A stretch of DNA of 64,000 nt from Nematostella vectensis (GCF_932526225.1 NC_064039.1:18030586-18094585), one strand, 5' to 3'. Shown: positions 35,799 to 49,388, numbered from the stretch's first letter. Numbers and translations: made by a program. Notes: generated by a model not told the origin, from the sequence alone.

Positions 35799-38700
35799 TC
35801 AGTTGTTCCCTAAGACCGCCCTGTGTATTTTTTTCAATGATGTGGTCAATTTGTAGAGGCCGGGAGAGTTTTTAATCTCTTTCACTTGGACGGGAACTAA
35901 GGCATCTAAGCTTTCTATCCAGCTGGCTTCATCGTAGTGAAAAGCGTACAGGCCTTTTTCCGCAGTGGCCTTGAACCACAGTAGCGAAGCCTTTCTACCG
36001 GGCATGAGGTTCTGAATTCTAGCTAGCAGAATGTTCGGATTTGCCAGAGTGCTGCCTTCTACTGTGAGAGCAACCCAGCTACCTTTATCAAGCCCTGCAT
36101 TTCTGTCGGACGGCTGAGCTGATAGTGACTCGCTTGTATTTTCTGCTAATTCTGAAGCAAGGCTGACAGCCAAACTCTTCTTTTCGCTGGAATTTCTACG
36201 GTCATAGGTGAGTTGAGCTTGCTTCCTTGTGTGTCTCAAGGCCGACGCCAAACTGTCTTTCATTGCGTCGGTGCACTGGCTGATAAAACAAAAGAAAGAA
36301 AGTCCTGGTTGTGAATTTTGCTTGCGGTGTGTAATTACTAATAGTTCTAAGTTATCATTACAGAATCGTTTTATTCGTGAAGAAAATGGCTGATAAACAC
36401 AGCATGGTGCCGTCCAGAGTCTTGTGGGGGAGTGAGTGATAATAGTCTGCAATTTCATCTACTTAGCATGGAATTCTCACCTGTCCCCATAACAATAAGT
36501 CACGAAGGAGCTTCTCAGAAGGTGCAAGTTGACACTCACTCCTGTTAGGTGGTAAAAGACAGACTTCATGTGGGTTGAGAATGCTGGACCACTAAAGGGT
36601 TTTCCTTTATCTGTCTAAAAACAAAAAGAAGTAAAGAATCACTCATCAATTCAATATCAATTCAAATGCAATGTTTTTTCCATGTAACCCCCCCTCCCCC
36701 CCTCCCCCCAAATTAGGGGGTTATAAAATGACCCCACAAAGGGATAGTAGTTGTTTTAAATGCTTTCATAGTCACCCTATGTAGGATTGTTAGATGTTCA
36801 AAATATTAATTCACCACCAAAACTAACCCTTCCTAGGATTGTAATGAGAGTATAACCTTTCCTGGGATGAGTGATGATGTACAAAATGTCTTGTTGGGGT
36901 GAGACAATTGGTTGAGATAACTTTTCAAAGATGACTATTTCGCTGGATTACTTTAGAAAGATAATTTGCAACCTTATAAGAATTAGGGTCCCACGTTCTA
37001 TACAACAATCACTAGTTCCAAGAAGATCAGTGAGCCCTTTGAAGAAATATAATTGGAAACTGAAGTCATAACTTACCAGGAGAAGAAAATTGTTGGTTGT
37101 GCCATCGTCAGCGGCGTCGAGAAGAATATCTCTGTATTTGTCCAGATATTCCCTTATGATGACGTTCAATCTGTGATCTTCCTGAAAGTGAAAAAAAAAA
37201 AGAGAGTCAGCTAATATGATCACGTCACGGAGTCTACACAGAGTATTTAAGTAGAAAATATGTGAAAACAGTAGTAGCACACATAAAATTCCATTTGTGA
37301 TAAGAAGAAGATTAAATGGTTACTTTATTATAGTTTAAACAAATAATCGTGTTTTCCCATATGCTGTTGTCACGCAATCTACAAGCACATGTCAAAATAA
37401 AGGATAAATCACAAATGAAAGACTTACTGGCAAATTTGTGACATCAACCCCATGAGAGCCATATGTTTTGTAATCCTCGAATCTGAACATGAGGGTGCCA
37501 TCTGAATTCAAGACTAATGAATTCAGTCCCTGGACGTGTTCTCTGTCACCGGACGGGGCAATTCGCAGTGTCCGGATCTCTTGTCCTCTGGAAGGAGGTA
37601 TCAATACGAAAAGCGCGATCGACAGCAGATTCCTGCTCTCCCTAGCCTTGGCACTCTAGACAAATCAAAGCAAACTTTTTTTAGCAAAATTGTGAGTCGA
37701 GTTCCGCTACCGCCGACCCAAGACGGTATGCCTAGGCCTTTCCAACAATGCAGTGCAATGCCCACAAATTACAGCTTTCACACATCAGGACTGCTGGTTG
37801 AAATCGTTACCTGTGAGCGTGCCATGTCAAATCTTTCTGTCTGCATGTCCACACAATGAATCACCTCATCCCTGCAATGAATCACATGAAACCATTAGTA
37901 ACCAGTTTCAAGTTCCCTGGGTTCTGTGAGAGATAGCTAGCCGTGATACGGGGAGCTGTTGCCTACTCTTATGAATAGCACACAGTCATCCCCCCCTTTA
38001 AATTCTAAGTGAAGTGTTAGGAGACACGCACTGAATCACCTCATCCCTGCAATGAATCACATGAAACCGTGAGTAACCAGTTTCAAGTTCTCTGGGTTCT
38101 GAGAGAGGTAACTGTTCCCTACTTCTACGAATAGCACACAGGTATCCCCTCCCTATAAATTGTAAGTGAAGTGTCAGGAGACTGTTAAAGAGTGGAAATG
38201 CAGGCGAAACAAGTTCTATCCTCTTTCAACCCCAACCTCCAGTCCAGAACTGAACCCAGAGCCGGATTCGAACTAGTTATTCGAACTACTTATTGGATTT
38301 ATCATTGCAGCATACCATGGCAACCACTTATTTGCATTGACAAGGTCCTCTTGCGTGGGCTGCGCAGCGCGGGCCTGCCTCTGAAACGCATTGCAGGCAC
38401 CCCTCAGCTGCGAAACGACTTTGACATCCCTGTAGAGGGTGACGGCGTGTTCTCGGTTCAAGAATTTTGTGGGTAGATCAAGGAGGCAGCGTGATTGGCT
38501 GAAGTAAAGAATGATATAATAATGGCGTATGTTGTAACATGTCATTAACACAGTCCAACATCTATTAAGCGAGTGTAAATCCCCGACATTAAATAACAAC
38601 CGTTACAATATAAACATCAGTAGTAACCATGTTAACCCTGACATGAGCGCTCTTTCCAAATGTTAAACCCAGAACTTTCCACCGAATCACACACCACGAC

Positions 38701-39694
38701 ACAAGGGTAAAAACAGATATATTCGGTATCAGTCGTCTTGCATACAACTCTCTTCGAAATCCGTAATTGTCCAGTTACACAATAGCGCGATCAAATATCA
38801 GATTACTCTATCCGGCGATACTTACTTAAGCATACTTATTACTACTAAGTTTTGCGAAATGTGAATTTAGCATTCTAGACCGACCGCAGTTGTCAAAAAG
38901 CAGATGAATTGAACATGCTCACCTAGGGTAGACGATGCAAGCTTCCTGTCCGTCTGCAACGAGAAATGTTTAGCTCAGTTTTACGTTCGCTCGCGTCGTG
39001 TCGGTTCCAAAAATTCAAAACATGCCGCCGCCATTTTTTAAAGGAAGAATTGGGAGGGAGGCCTGGGTACTAGTACCGAGTCTCTTCGCGACGCGCTGAA
39101 ACCACTTCGACGCGACGCGCAAATTATTGATTAAGCATATTTTCGACGGACTTACCTTTAAATAATCCAGATACCTTTCGAGTAACCGTGTTCTTAAAAA
39201 TAGATCTGGGCTGATGTCTTTGTAATGAAGCGTGTCTCTACAGAACCCGAGATAACCTAGAGGGGGAGGGAATATAAGTCGTCACAAGTTGTTGTCATGG
39301 TAACAGCTAGCAGCAAGGTGCGAAATCTGACTCTAAAAGAACGCTTACGCATGAAACTCACGAGACAAAATAAAACTTACATAGAATTCTCTCATTTGCC
39401 TTCGTCCAGGTCGAGGGAGAAATGGGCGACCCTTTTCTTTCCAAATTAATGTCTTTGGTGAAAAAAACCTTAACATCTCTTAAAAGCTTAGCCATCTCCG
39501 TTGTGAGTTCAGCGATCGGTATGGCATATTTTCGCGAAGAACGTTCATCCGGATGCACTTTTTTTTTTTGCTGTGTCGTCTGTTGAGGCCTGCGGGTCAG
39601 TAGCGGTGCTTTCATCGGCGGGCACGTGATTCTCCGTTTCTTCACTGTCATCTGTAATACTGTCATACTGGACCAAGCCCGCGGCCTGCGCCAT
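35799..39694 (-). pseudogene. Tyrosine recombinase copy 3, nine exons, two frameshifts
   Basis: Exons in transcript order: 39694-39381, 39256-39156, 38953-38923, 38498-38316, 37871-37811, 37655-37428, 37181-37077, 36614-36481, 36279-35799. All splice sites are kept. Exon 1 has eleven A (coding strand) where other copies have ten, shifting the frame within the KKK stretch. Exon 4 lacks one base at 'ttttgtggg' (38468-38471; other copies read ttttgctggg). The two shifts lie about 100 codons apart, so the product would be scrambled between them or stop early. The catalytic residues are encoded normally. A homopolymer sequencing error could explain the first shift but less easily the second. Confidence 0.8.
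36983..36988 (+). repeat. Single TTAGGG at U3/U4 junction
   Basis: Only one hexamer between 'aaccttataagaa' and 'tcccacgttctatac'. Both constant flanks are intact, so this is the minimal form of the unit junction. Confidence 0.95.
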
Positions 39695-39978
39695 CGTGTG
39701 CACTAAGACGGCTCGCGAACAAGTGTGACTTGACGCTGACGCGCGCGTCCTTGACAATAGATAATGCATATTCCCATGAATATGATAGATATGATCAGAT
39801 ATGATTGTTGCGTCGTGTTGGGTTCCCTGTTGATTTCTCGTCATTGGGCAATCACACTGTATAAGGTAAGGGTTTGGTGCTGTTCACCGCGATGTATGGT
39901 TCAAAACACTAGGCGAACGCGGCATAGAGATAGCCAAGGAGATGGTAATTTATATTTAGTCCGATGCCCTGAAACAAA

Positions 39979-41306
39979 ATTGTTCTTACTGTGGGAGCTG
40001 TTCGGTATGCCTGTGGTGGTGACGTCATCACTTCAATGAAGCAATAATCAGAGACCCTAGCGTGAAGGTTAGATCGAGACGATTTTGCGGTAGTGCACAC
40101 GTGAAGCCGACTTTGATTTCACCTTGACAACGCGTCGTTTTTAGCGTGGCCTGTAAGGTGTCTTCCTAGATGCCTTACGGTCTTATTGTTCTCACTGTGG
40201 GGGAGGGGGGTTGCCTGTGGTGGTGACGTCATCACCTCAATGAAGCAATAATCAGAGATCCTAGCGTGAAGGTTAGATCGAGACGATTTTGCGGTAGTTC
40301 ACACGTGAAGCCGACTTTGATTTCACCTTGACAACGCGTTGTTTTTAGCGTGGCCTGTAAGGTGTCTTCCGAGATGCCTTACGGTCTTATTGTTCTCACT
40401 GTGGGGGGGGGTTGCCTGTGGTGGTGACGTCATCACTTCAATGAAGCAATAATCAGAGATCCTAGCGTGAAGGTTAGATCGAGACGATTTTGCGGTAGTG
40501 AACACGTGAAGCCGACTTTGATTTCACCTTGACAACGCGTCGGTTTTAGCGTGGCCTGTAAGGTGTCTTCCGAGATGCCTTACGGTCTTATTGTTCTCAC
40601 TGTGGGGGGGGGAGGTTGCCTGTGGTGGTGACGTCATCACTTCAATGAAGCAATAATCAGAGATCCTAGCGTGAAGGTTAGATCGAGACGATTTTGCGGT
40701 AGTGCACACGTGAAGCCGACTTTGATTTCACCTTGACAACGCGTCGTTTTTAGCGTGGTCTGTAAGGTGTCTTCCCAGATGCCTTACGGTCTTATTGTTC
40801 TCACTGTGGGGGGGGGTTGCCTGTGGTGGTGACGTCATCACTTCAATGAAGCAATAATCAGAGATCATAGCGTGAAGGTTAGATCGAGACGATTTTGCGG
40901 TAGTGCACACGTGAAGCCGACTTTGATTTCACCTTGACAACGCGTCGTTTTTAACGTGGCCTGTAAGGTGTCTTCCGAGATGCCTTACGGTCTTATTGTT
41001 TTCACTGTGGGGGAGGGGGGTTACCTGTGGTGGTGACGTCATCACTTCAATGAAGCAATAATCAGAGATCCTAGCGTGAAGGTTAGATCGAGACGATTTT
41101 GCGGTAGTGCACACGTGAAGCCGACTTTGATTTTACCTTGACAACGCGTCGTTTTTAGCGTGGCCTGTAAGGTGTCTCCCGAGATGCCTTACGGTCTTAT
41201 TGTTCTCACTGTGGGGGAGGGGGGTTACCTGTGGTGGTGACGTCATCACCTCAATGAAGCAATAATCAGAGATCCTAGCGTGAAGGGAGAAGGTTAGATC
41301 GAGACT
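39979..41306 (-). repeat. 204-bp CRE/E-box tandem repeat, 7 copies (U4)
   Basis: Seven copies with intact TGACGTCA palindromes. The second and third lost the E-box-adjacent GTGCAC through single changes, and G-run length varies from copy to copy. Confidence 0.9.
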
Positions 41307-41633
41307 GGTCGGGGGGTAGGTATAAGTCTGGCTTATACACGGGTAAATCCGTTTTTGCTTATATCTCCCAAACAGAAATAGCTATCATCACCAGACTTGG
41401 CAGCTACAACATTGACATGGGTCCGCAGATTATTTTCGAGTATGTTGCCATGGCAACCAATTTATGGAGGTTTGGGTGCGGCCCTATTGTTTTTTTTCAG
41501 ATGATACAATCACTGTATTTTTGCTCCACCTTTGTAAAGGATAGTCTCTAGATTCAAAGAATGGCCTATCAATACTCTGATATTCGAGCTTCTTGACAAA
41601 CATGTTTATTCTTCTGAGAGATTATTTGTACAT

Positions 41634-41808
<175 letters not shown>

Positions 41809-41894
41809 GGTAAGGATTATCACTTTTCCTTCCAGGTAACCAAACAGAATGCATCCTCATCAAATCACTATCCACAGTCCTTCACAGTATGTTA

Positions 41895-42077
41895 TCAGTT
41901 GTTCCCTAAGACCGCCCTGTGTATTTTTTTCAATGATGTGGTCAATTTGTAGAGGCCGGGAGAGTTTTTAATCTCTTTTCACTTGGACGGGAACTAAGGC
42001 ATCTAAGCTTTCTATCCAGCTGGCTTCATCGTAGTGAAAAGCGTACAGGCCTTTTTCCGCAGTGGCCTTGAACCACA
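41895..42077 (-). pseudogene. Duplicated 3' end of recombinase exon 9 (U4)
   Basis: Same partial duplicate as in U3, with an extra T at 'atctcttttcactt' that frameshifts it. It is followed by an (ATGATA)n tract and then the full exon 9. Confidence 0.85.
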
Positions 42078-42142
42078 CTGTATTTTTTTGCTCCACCATT
42101 GTAATGGATAGTCTCTAGATTCAAAGAATGGCCTATCACTAC

Positions 42143-42175
<33 letters not shown>

Positions 42176-42248
42176 GATAATGATAATGATAATGATAATG
42201 ATAATGATAATGATAATGATAATGATAATGATAATGATAATGATAATG

Positions 42249-42285
<37 letters not shown>

Positions 42286-42306
42286 AAATAATAATAATAA
42301 TAATAA
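42143..42306. repeat. (ATGATA)n compound microsatellite, U4
   Basis: ATGATA hexamers followed by a short AAT stretch with one AAA interruption. Confidence 0.95.
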
Positions 42307-42392
42307 GGTAAGGATTATCACTTTTCCTTCCAGGTAACCAAACAGAATGCATCCTCATCAAATCACTATCCACAGTCCTTCACAGTATGTTA

Positions 42393-45300
42393 TCAGTTGT
42401 TCCCTAAGACCGCCCTGTGTATTTTTTTCAATGATGTGGTCAATTTGTAGAGGCCGGGAGAGTTTTTAATCTCTTTCACTTGGACGGGAACTAAGGCATC
42501 TAAGCTTTCTATCCAGCTGGCTTCATCGTAGTGAAAAGCGTACAGGCCTTTTTCCGCAGTGGCCTTGAACCACAGTAGCGAAGCCTTTCTACCGGGCATG
42601 AGGTTCTGAATTCTAGCTAGCAGAATGTTCGGATTTGCCAGAGTGCTGCCTTCTACTGTGAGAGCAACCCAGCTACCTTTATCAAGCCCTGCATTTCTGT
42701 CGGACGGCTGAGCTGATAGTGACTCGATTGTATTTTCTGCTAATTCTGAAGCAAGGCTGACAGCCAAACTCTTCTTTTCGCTGCAATTTCTACGGTCATA
42801 GGTGAGTTGAGCTTGCTTCCTTGTGTGTCTCAAGGCCGACGCCAAACTGTCTTTCATTGCGTCGGTGCACTGGCTGATAAAACAAAAGAAAGAAAGTCCT
42901 GGTTGTGAATTTTGCTTGCGGTGTGTAATTACTAATAGTTCTAAGTTATCATTACAGAATCGTTTTATTCGTGAAGAAAATGGCTGATAAACACAGCATG
43001 GTGCCGTCCAGAGTCTTGTGGGGGAGTGAGTGATAATAGTCTGCAATTTCATCTACTTAGCATGGAATTCTCACCTGTCCCCATAACAATAAGTCACGAA
43101 GGAGCTTCTCAGAAGGTGCAAGTTGACACTCACTCCTGTTAGGTGGTAAAAGACAGACTTCATGTGGGTTGAGAATGCTGGACCACTAAAGGGTTTTCCT
43201 TTATCTGTCTAAAAACAAAAAGAAGTAAAGAATCACTCATCAATTCAATATCAATTCAAATGCAATGTTTTTTCCATGTAACCCCCCCCTCCCCCCCTCC
43301 CCCCAAATTAGGGGGTTATAAAATGACCCCACAAAGGGATAGTAGTTGTTTTAAATGCTTTCATAGTCACCCTATGTAGGATTGTTAGATGTTCAAAATA
43401 TTAATTCACCACCAAAACTAACCCTTCCTAGGATTGTAATGAGAGTATAACCTTTCCTGGGATGAGTGATGATGTACAAAATGTCTTGTTGGAGTGAGAC
43501 AATTGGTTGAGATAACTTTTCAAAGATGACTATTTCGCTGGATTACTTTAGAAAGATAATTTGCAACCTTATAAGAATTAGGGTTAGGGTTAGGGTTAGG
43601 GTTAGGGTTAGGGTTAGGGTTAGGGTTAGGGTCCCACGTTCTATACAACAATCACTAGTTCCAAGAAGATCAGTGAGCCCTTTGAAGAAATATAATTGGA
43701 AACTGAAGTCATAACTTACCAGGAGAAGAAAATTGTTGGTTGTGCCATCGTCAGCGGCGTCGAGAAGAATATCTCTGTATTTGTCCAGATATTCCCTTAT
43801 GATGACGTTCAATCTGTGATCTTCCTGAAAGTGAAAAAAAAAAGAGAGTCAGCTAATATGATCACGTCACGGAGTCTACACAGAGTATTTAAGTAGAAAA
43901 TATGTGAAAACAGTAGTAGCACACATAAAATTCCATTTGTGATAAGAAGAAGATTAAATGATTACTTTATTATAGTTTAAACAAATAATCGTGTTTTCCC
44001 ATATGCTGTTGTCACGCAATCTACAAGCACATGTCAAAATAAAGGATAAATCACAAATGAAAGACTTACTGGCAAATTTGTAACATCAACCCCATGAGAG
44101 CCACATGTTTTGTAATCCTCGAATCTGAACATGAGGGTGCCATCTGAATTCAAGACTAATGAATTCAGTCCCTGGACGTGTTCTCTGTCACCGGACGGGG
44201 CAATTCGCAGTGTCCGGATCTCTTGTCCTCTGGAAGGAGGTATCAATACGAAAAGCGCGATCGACAGCAGATTCCTGCTCTCCCTAGCCTTGGCACTCTA
44301 GACAAATCAAAGCAAACTTTTTTTTAGCAAAATTGTGAGTCGAGTTCCGCTACCGCCGACCCAAGACGGTATGCCTAGGCCTTTCCAACAATGCAGTGCA
44401 ATGCCCACAAATTACAGCTTTCACACATCAGGACTGCTGGTTGAAATCGTTACCTGTGAGCGTGCCATGTCAAATCTTTCTGTCTGCATGTCCACACAAT
44501 GAATCACCTCATCCCTGCAATGAATCACATGAAACCATTAGTAACCAGTTTCAAGTTCCCTGGGTTCTGTGAGAGATAGCTAGCCGTGATACGGGGAGCT
44601 GTTGCCTACTCTTATGAATAGCACACAGTCATCCCCCCCTTTAAATTCTAAGTGAAGTGTTAGGAGACACGCACTGAATCACCTCATCCCTGCAATGAAT
44701 CACATGAAACCGTGAGTAACCAGTTTCAAGTTCTCTGGGTTCTGAGAGAGGTAACTGTTCCCTACTTCTACGAATAGCACACAGGTATCCCCTCCCTATA
44801 AATTGTAAGTGAAGTGTCAGGAGACTGTTAAAGAGTGGAAATGCAGGCGAAACAAGTTCTATCCTCTTTCAACCCCAACCTCCAGTCCAGAACTGAACCC
44901 AGAGCCGGATTCGAACTAGTTATTCGAACTACTTATTGGATTTATCATTGCAGCATACCATGGCAACCACTTATTTGCATTGACAAGGTCCTCTTGCGTG
45001 GGCTGCGCAGCGCGGGCATGCCTCTGAAACGCATTGCAGGCACCCCTCAGCTGCGAAACGACTTTGACATCCCTGTAGAGGGTGACGGCGTGTTCTCGGT
45101 TCAAGAATTTTGCTGGGTAGATCAAGGAGGCAGCGTGATTGGCTGAAGTAAAGAATGATATAATAATGGCGTATGTTGTAACATGTCATTAACACAGTCC
45201 AACATCTATTAAGCGAGTGTAAATCCCCGACATTAAATAACAACCGTTACAATATAAACATCAGTAGCAACCATGTTAACCCTGACATGAGCGCTCTTTC

Positions 45301-46337
45301 CAAATGTTAAACCCGGGACTTTCCACCGAATCACACACCACGACACAAGGGTAAAAACAGATATATTCGGTATCAGTCGTCTTGCATACAACTCTCTTCG
45401 AAATCCGTAATTGTCCAGTTACACAATAGCTCGATCAAATATCAGATTACTCTATCCGGCGATACTTACTTAAGCATACTTATTACTACTAAGTTTTGCG
45501 AAATGTGAATTTAGCATTCTAGACCGACCGCAGTTGTCAAAAAGCAGATGAATTGAACATGCTCACCTAGGGTAGACGATGCAAGCTTCCTGTCCGTCTG
45601 CAACGAGAAATGTTTAGCTCAGTTTTACGTTCGCTCGCGTCGTGTCGGTTCCAAAAATTCAAAACATGCCGCCGCCATTTTTAAAAGGAAGAATTGGGAG
45701 GGAGGCCTGGGTACTAGTACCGAGTTTCTTCGCGACGCGCTGAAACCACTTCGACGCGACGCGCAAATTATTGATTAAGCATATTTTCGACGGACTTACC
45801 TTTAAATAATCCAGATACCTTTCGAGTAACCGTGTTCTTAAAAATAGATCTGGGCTGATGTCTTTGTAATGAAGCGTGTCTCTACAGAACCCAAGATAAC
45901 CTAGGGGGGGAGGGAATATAAGTCGTCACAAGTTGTTGTCATGGTAACAGCTAGCAGCAAGGTGCGAAATCTGACTCTAAAAGAACGCTTACGCATGAAA
46001 CTCACGAGACAAAATAAAACTTACATAGAATTCTCTCATTTGCCTTCGTCCAGGTCGAGGGAGAAATGGGCGACCCTTTTCTTTCCAAATTAATGTCTTT
46101 GGTGAAAAAAACCTTAACATCTCTTAAAAGCTTAGCCATCTCCGTTGTGAGTTCAGCGATCGGTATGGCATATTTTCGCGAAGAACGTTCATCCGGATGC
46201 ACTTTTTTTTTTGCTGTGTCGTCTGTTGAGGCCTGCGGGTCAGTAGCGGTGCTTTCATCGGCGGGCACGTGATTCTGCGTTTCTTCACTGTCATCTGTAA
46301 TACTGTCATACTGGACCAAGCCCGCGGCCTGCGCCAT
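42393..46337 (-). CDS. Tyrosine recombinase, nine exons, intact (copy 4)
   Basis: Exons in transcript order: 46337-46025, 45900-45800, 45597-45567, 45142-44959, 44514-44454, 44297-44070, 43824-43720, 43208-43075, 42873-42393. The lengths are identical to those of copy 1, all introns are GT-AG, and I found no stop or shift, so 545 residues are predicted. The catalytic set R253, H372, R375, H402 and Y411 is kept. Differences from copy 1 are scattered substitutions, such as Glu to Gln in the acidic N terminus, Arg to His in exon 4, Tyr to Cys after K293 and Ser to Cys after the Tyr box. Intron 7 carries nine TTAGGG. Upstream, an 11-bp duplication (cggctcgcgaa) breaks the frame before the MAQ start, supporting that start. 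Ten 204-bp repeats lie upstream. Confidence 0.83.
43578..43631 (+). repeat. Interstitial telomeric repeat 5 (U4/U5)
   Basis: Nine TTAGGG copies between 'tttgcaaccttataagaa' and 'tcccacgttctatac', inside intron 7 of recombinase copy 4. Confidence 0.98.
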
Positions 46338-46633
46338 CGTGTGCACTAAGACGGCTCGCGAACGGCTCGCGAACAAGTGTGACTTGACGCTGACGCGCGC
46401 GTCCTTGACAATAGATAATGCATATTCTCATGAATATGATAGATATGATCAGATATGATTGTTGCGTCGTGTTGGGTTCCCTGTTGATTTCTCGTCATTG
46501 GGCAATCACACTGTATAAGGTAAGGGTTTGGTGCTGTTGACCGCGATGTATGGTTCAAAACACTAGGCGAACGCGGCATAGAGATAGCCAAGGAGATGGT
46601 AATTTATATTTAGTCCGATGCCCTGAAACAAAA

Positions 46634-48588
46634 TTGTTCTTACTGTGGGAGCTGTTCGGTATGCCTGTGGTGGTGACGTCATCACTTCAATAAAGCAATA
46701 ATCAGAGACCCTAGCGTGAAGGTTAGATCGAGACAATTTTGCGGTAGTGCACACGTGAAGCCGACTTTGATTTCACCTTGACAACGCGTCGTTTTTAGCG
46801 TGGCCTGTAAGGTGTCTTCCGAGATGCCTTACGGTCTTATTGTTCTCACTGTGGGGGGGGGGGGGGGGGAGGTTGCCTGTGGTGGTGACGTCATCACTTC
46901 AATGAAGCAATAATCAGAGATCCTAGCGTGAAGGCTAGATCGAGACGATTTTGCGGTAGTGCACACGTGAAGCCGACTTTGATTTCACCTTGACAACGCG
47001 TCGTTTTTAGCGTGGCCTGTAAGGTGTCTTCCGAGATGCCTTACGGTCTTATTGTTCTCACTGTGGGGGAGGGGGTTGCCTGTGGTGGTGACGTCATCAC
47101 CTCAATGAAGCAATAATCAGAGATCCTAGCGTGAAGGTTAGATCGAGACGATTTTGCGGTAGTGCACACGTGAAGCCGACTTTGATTTCACCTTGACAAC
47201 GCGTCGTTTTTAGCGTGGCCTGTAAGGTGTCTTCCGAGATGCCTTACGGTCTTATTGTTCTCACTGTGGGGGGGGGGGGAGGTTGCCTGTGGTGGTGACG
47301 TCATCACTTCAATGAAGCAATAATCAGAGATCCTAGCGTGAAGGCTAGATCGAGACGATTTTGCGGTAGTGCACACGTGAAGCCGACTTTGATTTCACCT
47401 TGACAACGCGTCGTTTTTAGCGTGGCCTGTAAGGTGTCTTCCGAGATGCTTTACGGTCTTATTGTTCTCACTGTGGGGGAGGGGGGTTGCCTGTGGTGGT
47501 GACGTCATCACTTCAATGAAGCAATAATCAGAGATCCTAGCGTGAAGGTTAGATCGAGACGATTTTGCGGTAGTGCACACGTGAAGCCGACTTTGATTTC
47601 ACCTTGACAACGCGTCGTTTTTAGCGTGGCCTGTAAGGTGTCTTCCGAGATGCCTTACGGTCTTATTGTTCTCACTGTGGGGGAGGGGGGTTGCCTGTGG
47701 TGGTGACGTCATCACTTCAATGAAGCAATAATCAGAGATCCTAGCGTGAAGGTTAGATCGAGACGATTTTGCGGTAGTGCACACGTGAAGCCGACTTTGA
47801 TTTTACCTTGACAACGCGTCGTTTTTAGCGTGGCCTGTAAGGTGTCTCCCGAGATGCCTTACGGTCTTATTGTTCTCACTGTGGGGGAGGGGGGTTGCCT
47901 GTGGTGGTGACGTCATCACTTCAATGAAGCAATAATCAGAGATCCTAGCGTGAAGGTTAGATCGAGACGATTTTGCGGTAGTGCACACGTGAAGCCGACT
48001 TTGATTTCACCTTGACAACGCGTCGTTTTTAGCGTGGCCTGTAAGGTGTCTTCCGAGATGCCTTACGGTCTTATTGTTTTCACTGTGGGGGAGGGGGGTT
48101 GCCTGTGGTGGTGACGTCATCACTTCAATGAAGCAATAATCAGAGATCATAGCGTGAAGGTTAGATCGAGACGATTTTGCGGTAGTGCACACGTGAAGCC
48201 GACTTTGATTTCACCTTGACAACGCGTCGTTTTTAACGTGGCCTGTAAGGTGTCTTCCGAGATGCCTTACGGTCTTATTGTTTTCACTGTGGGGGAGGGG
48301 GGTTACCTGTGGTGGTGACGTCATCACTTCAATGAAGCAATAATCAGAGATCCTAGCGTGAAGGTTAGATCGAGACGATTTTGCGGTAGTGCACACGTGA
48401 AGCCGACTTTGATTTTACCTTGACAACGCGTCGTTTTTAGCGTGGCCTGTAAGGTGTCTCCCGAGATGCCTTACGGTCTTATTGTTCTCACTGTGGGGGA
48501 GGGGGGTTACCTGTGGTGGTGACGTCATCACCTCAATGAAGCAATAATCAGAGATCCTAGCGTGAAGGGAGAAGGTTAGATCGAGACT
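46634..48588 (-). repeat. 204-bp CRE/E-box tandem repeat, 10 copies (U5)
   Basis: Ten copies upstream of intact recombinase copy 4; the CRE palindrome is intact in all. G-runs reach 17 uninterrupted G near 46853, a likely site of polymerase slippage. Confidence 0.92.
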
Positions 48589-48914
48589 GGTCGGGGGGTA
48601 GGTATAAGTCTGGCTTATACACGGGTAAATCCGTTTTTGCTTATATCTCCCAAACAGAAATAGCTATCATCACCAGACTTGGCAGCTACAACATTGACAT
48701 GGGTCCGCAGATTATTTTCGAGTATGTTGCCATGGCAACCAATTTATGGAGGTTTGGGTGGGGCCCTATTGTTTTTTTCAGATGATACAATCACTGTATT
48801 TTTGCTCCACCTTTGTAATGGATAGTCTCTAGATTCAAAGAATGGCCTATCAATACTCTGATATTCGAGCTTCTTGACAAACATGTTTATTCTTCTGAGA
48901 GATTATTTGTACAT

Positions 48915-49119
<205 letters not shown>

Positions 49120-49205
49120 GGTAAGGATTATCACTTTTCCTTCCAGGTAACCAAACAGAATGCATCCTCATCAAATCACTATCCACAGTCCTTCACAGTA
49201 TGTTA

Positions 49206-49388
49206 TCAGTTGTTCCCTAAGACCGCCCTGTGTATTTTTTTCAATGATGTGGTCAATTTGTAGAGGCCGGGAGAGTTTTTAATCTCTTTTCACTTGGACG
49301 GGAACTAAGGCATCTAAGCTTTCTATCCAGCTGGCTTCATCGTAGTGAAAAGCGTACAGGCCTTTTTCCGCAGTGGCCTTGAACCACA
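49206..49388 (-). pseudogene. Duplicated 3' end of recombinase exon 9 (U5)
   Basis: Same partial duplicate and same extra T as in U4, so U4 and U5 inherited one duplicated form. A shorter ATGATA/AAT tract (49454-49536) separates it from the full exon 9. Confidence 0.85.

Larger units (their letters stand above)
27183..36982 (-). mobile_element. Subtelomeric unit U3, interrupted by foreign DNA
   Basis: The longest unit at 9800 bp. It keeps exons 7 and 6, loses exons 5-1 to an unrelated 4.26 kb block (27947-32204), then resumes exactly at the position of the recombinase ATG. Its 204-bp array has twelve copies, and it carries a partial duplicate of exon 9. It supplies exons 8-9 to copy 3. Confidence 0.65.
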
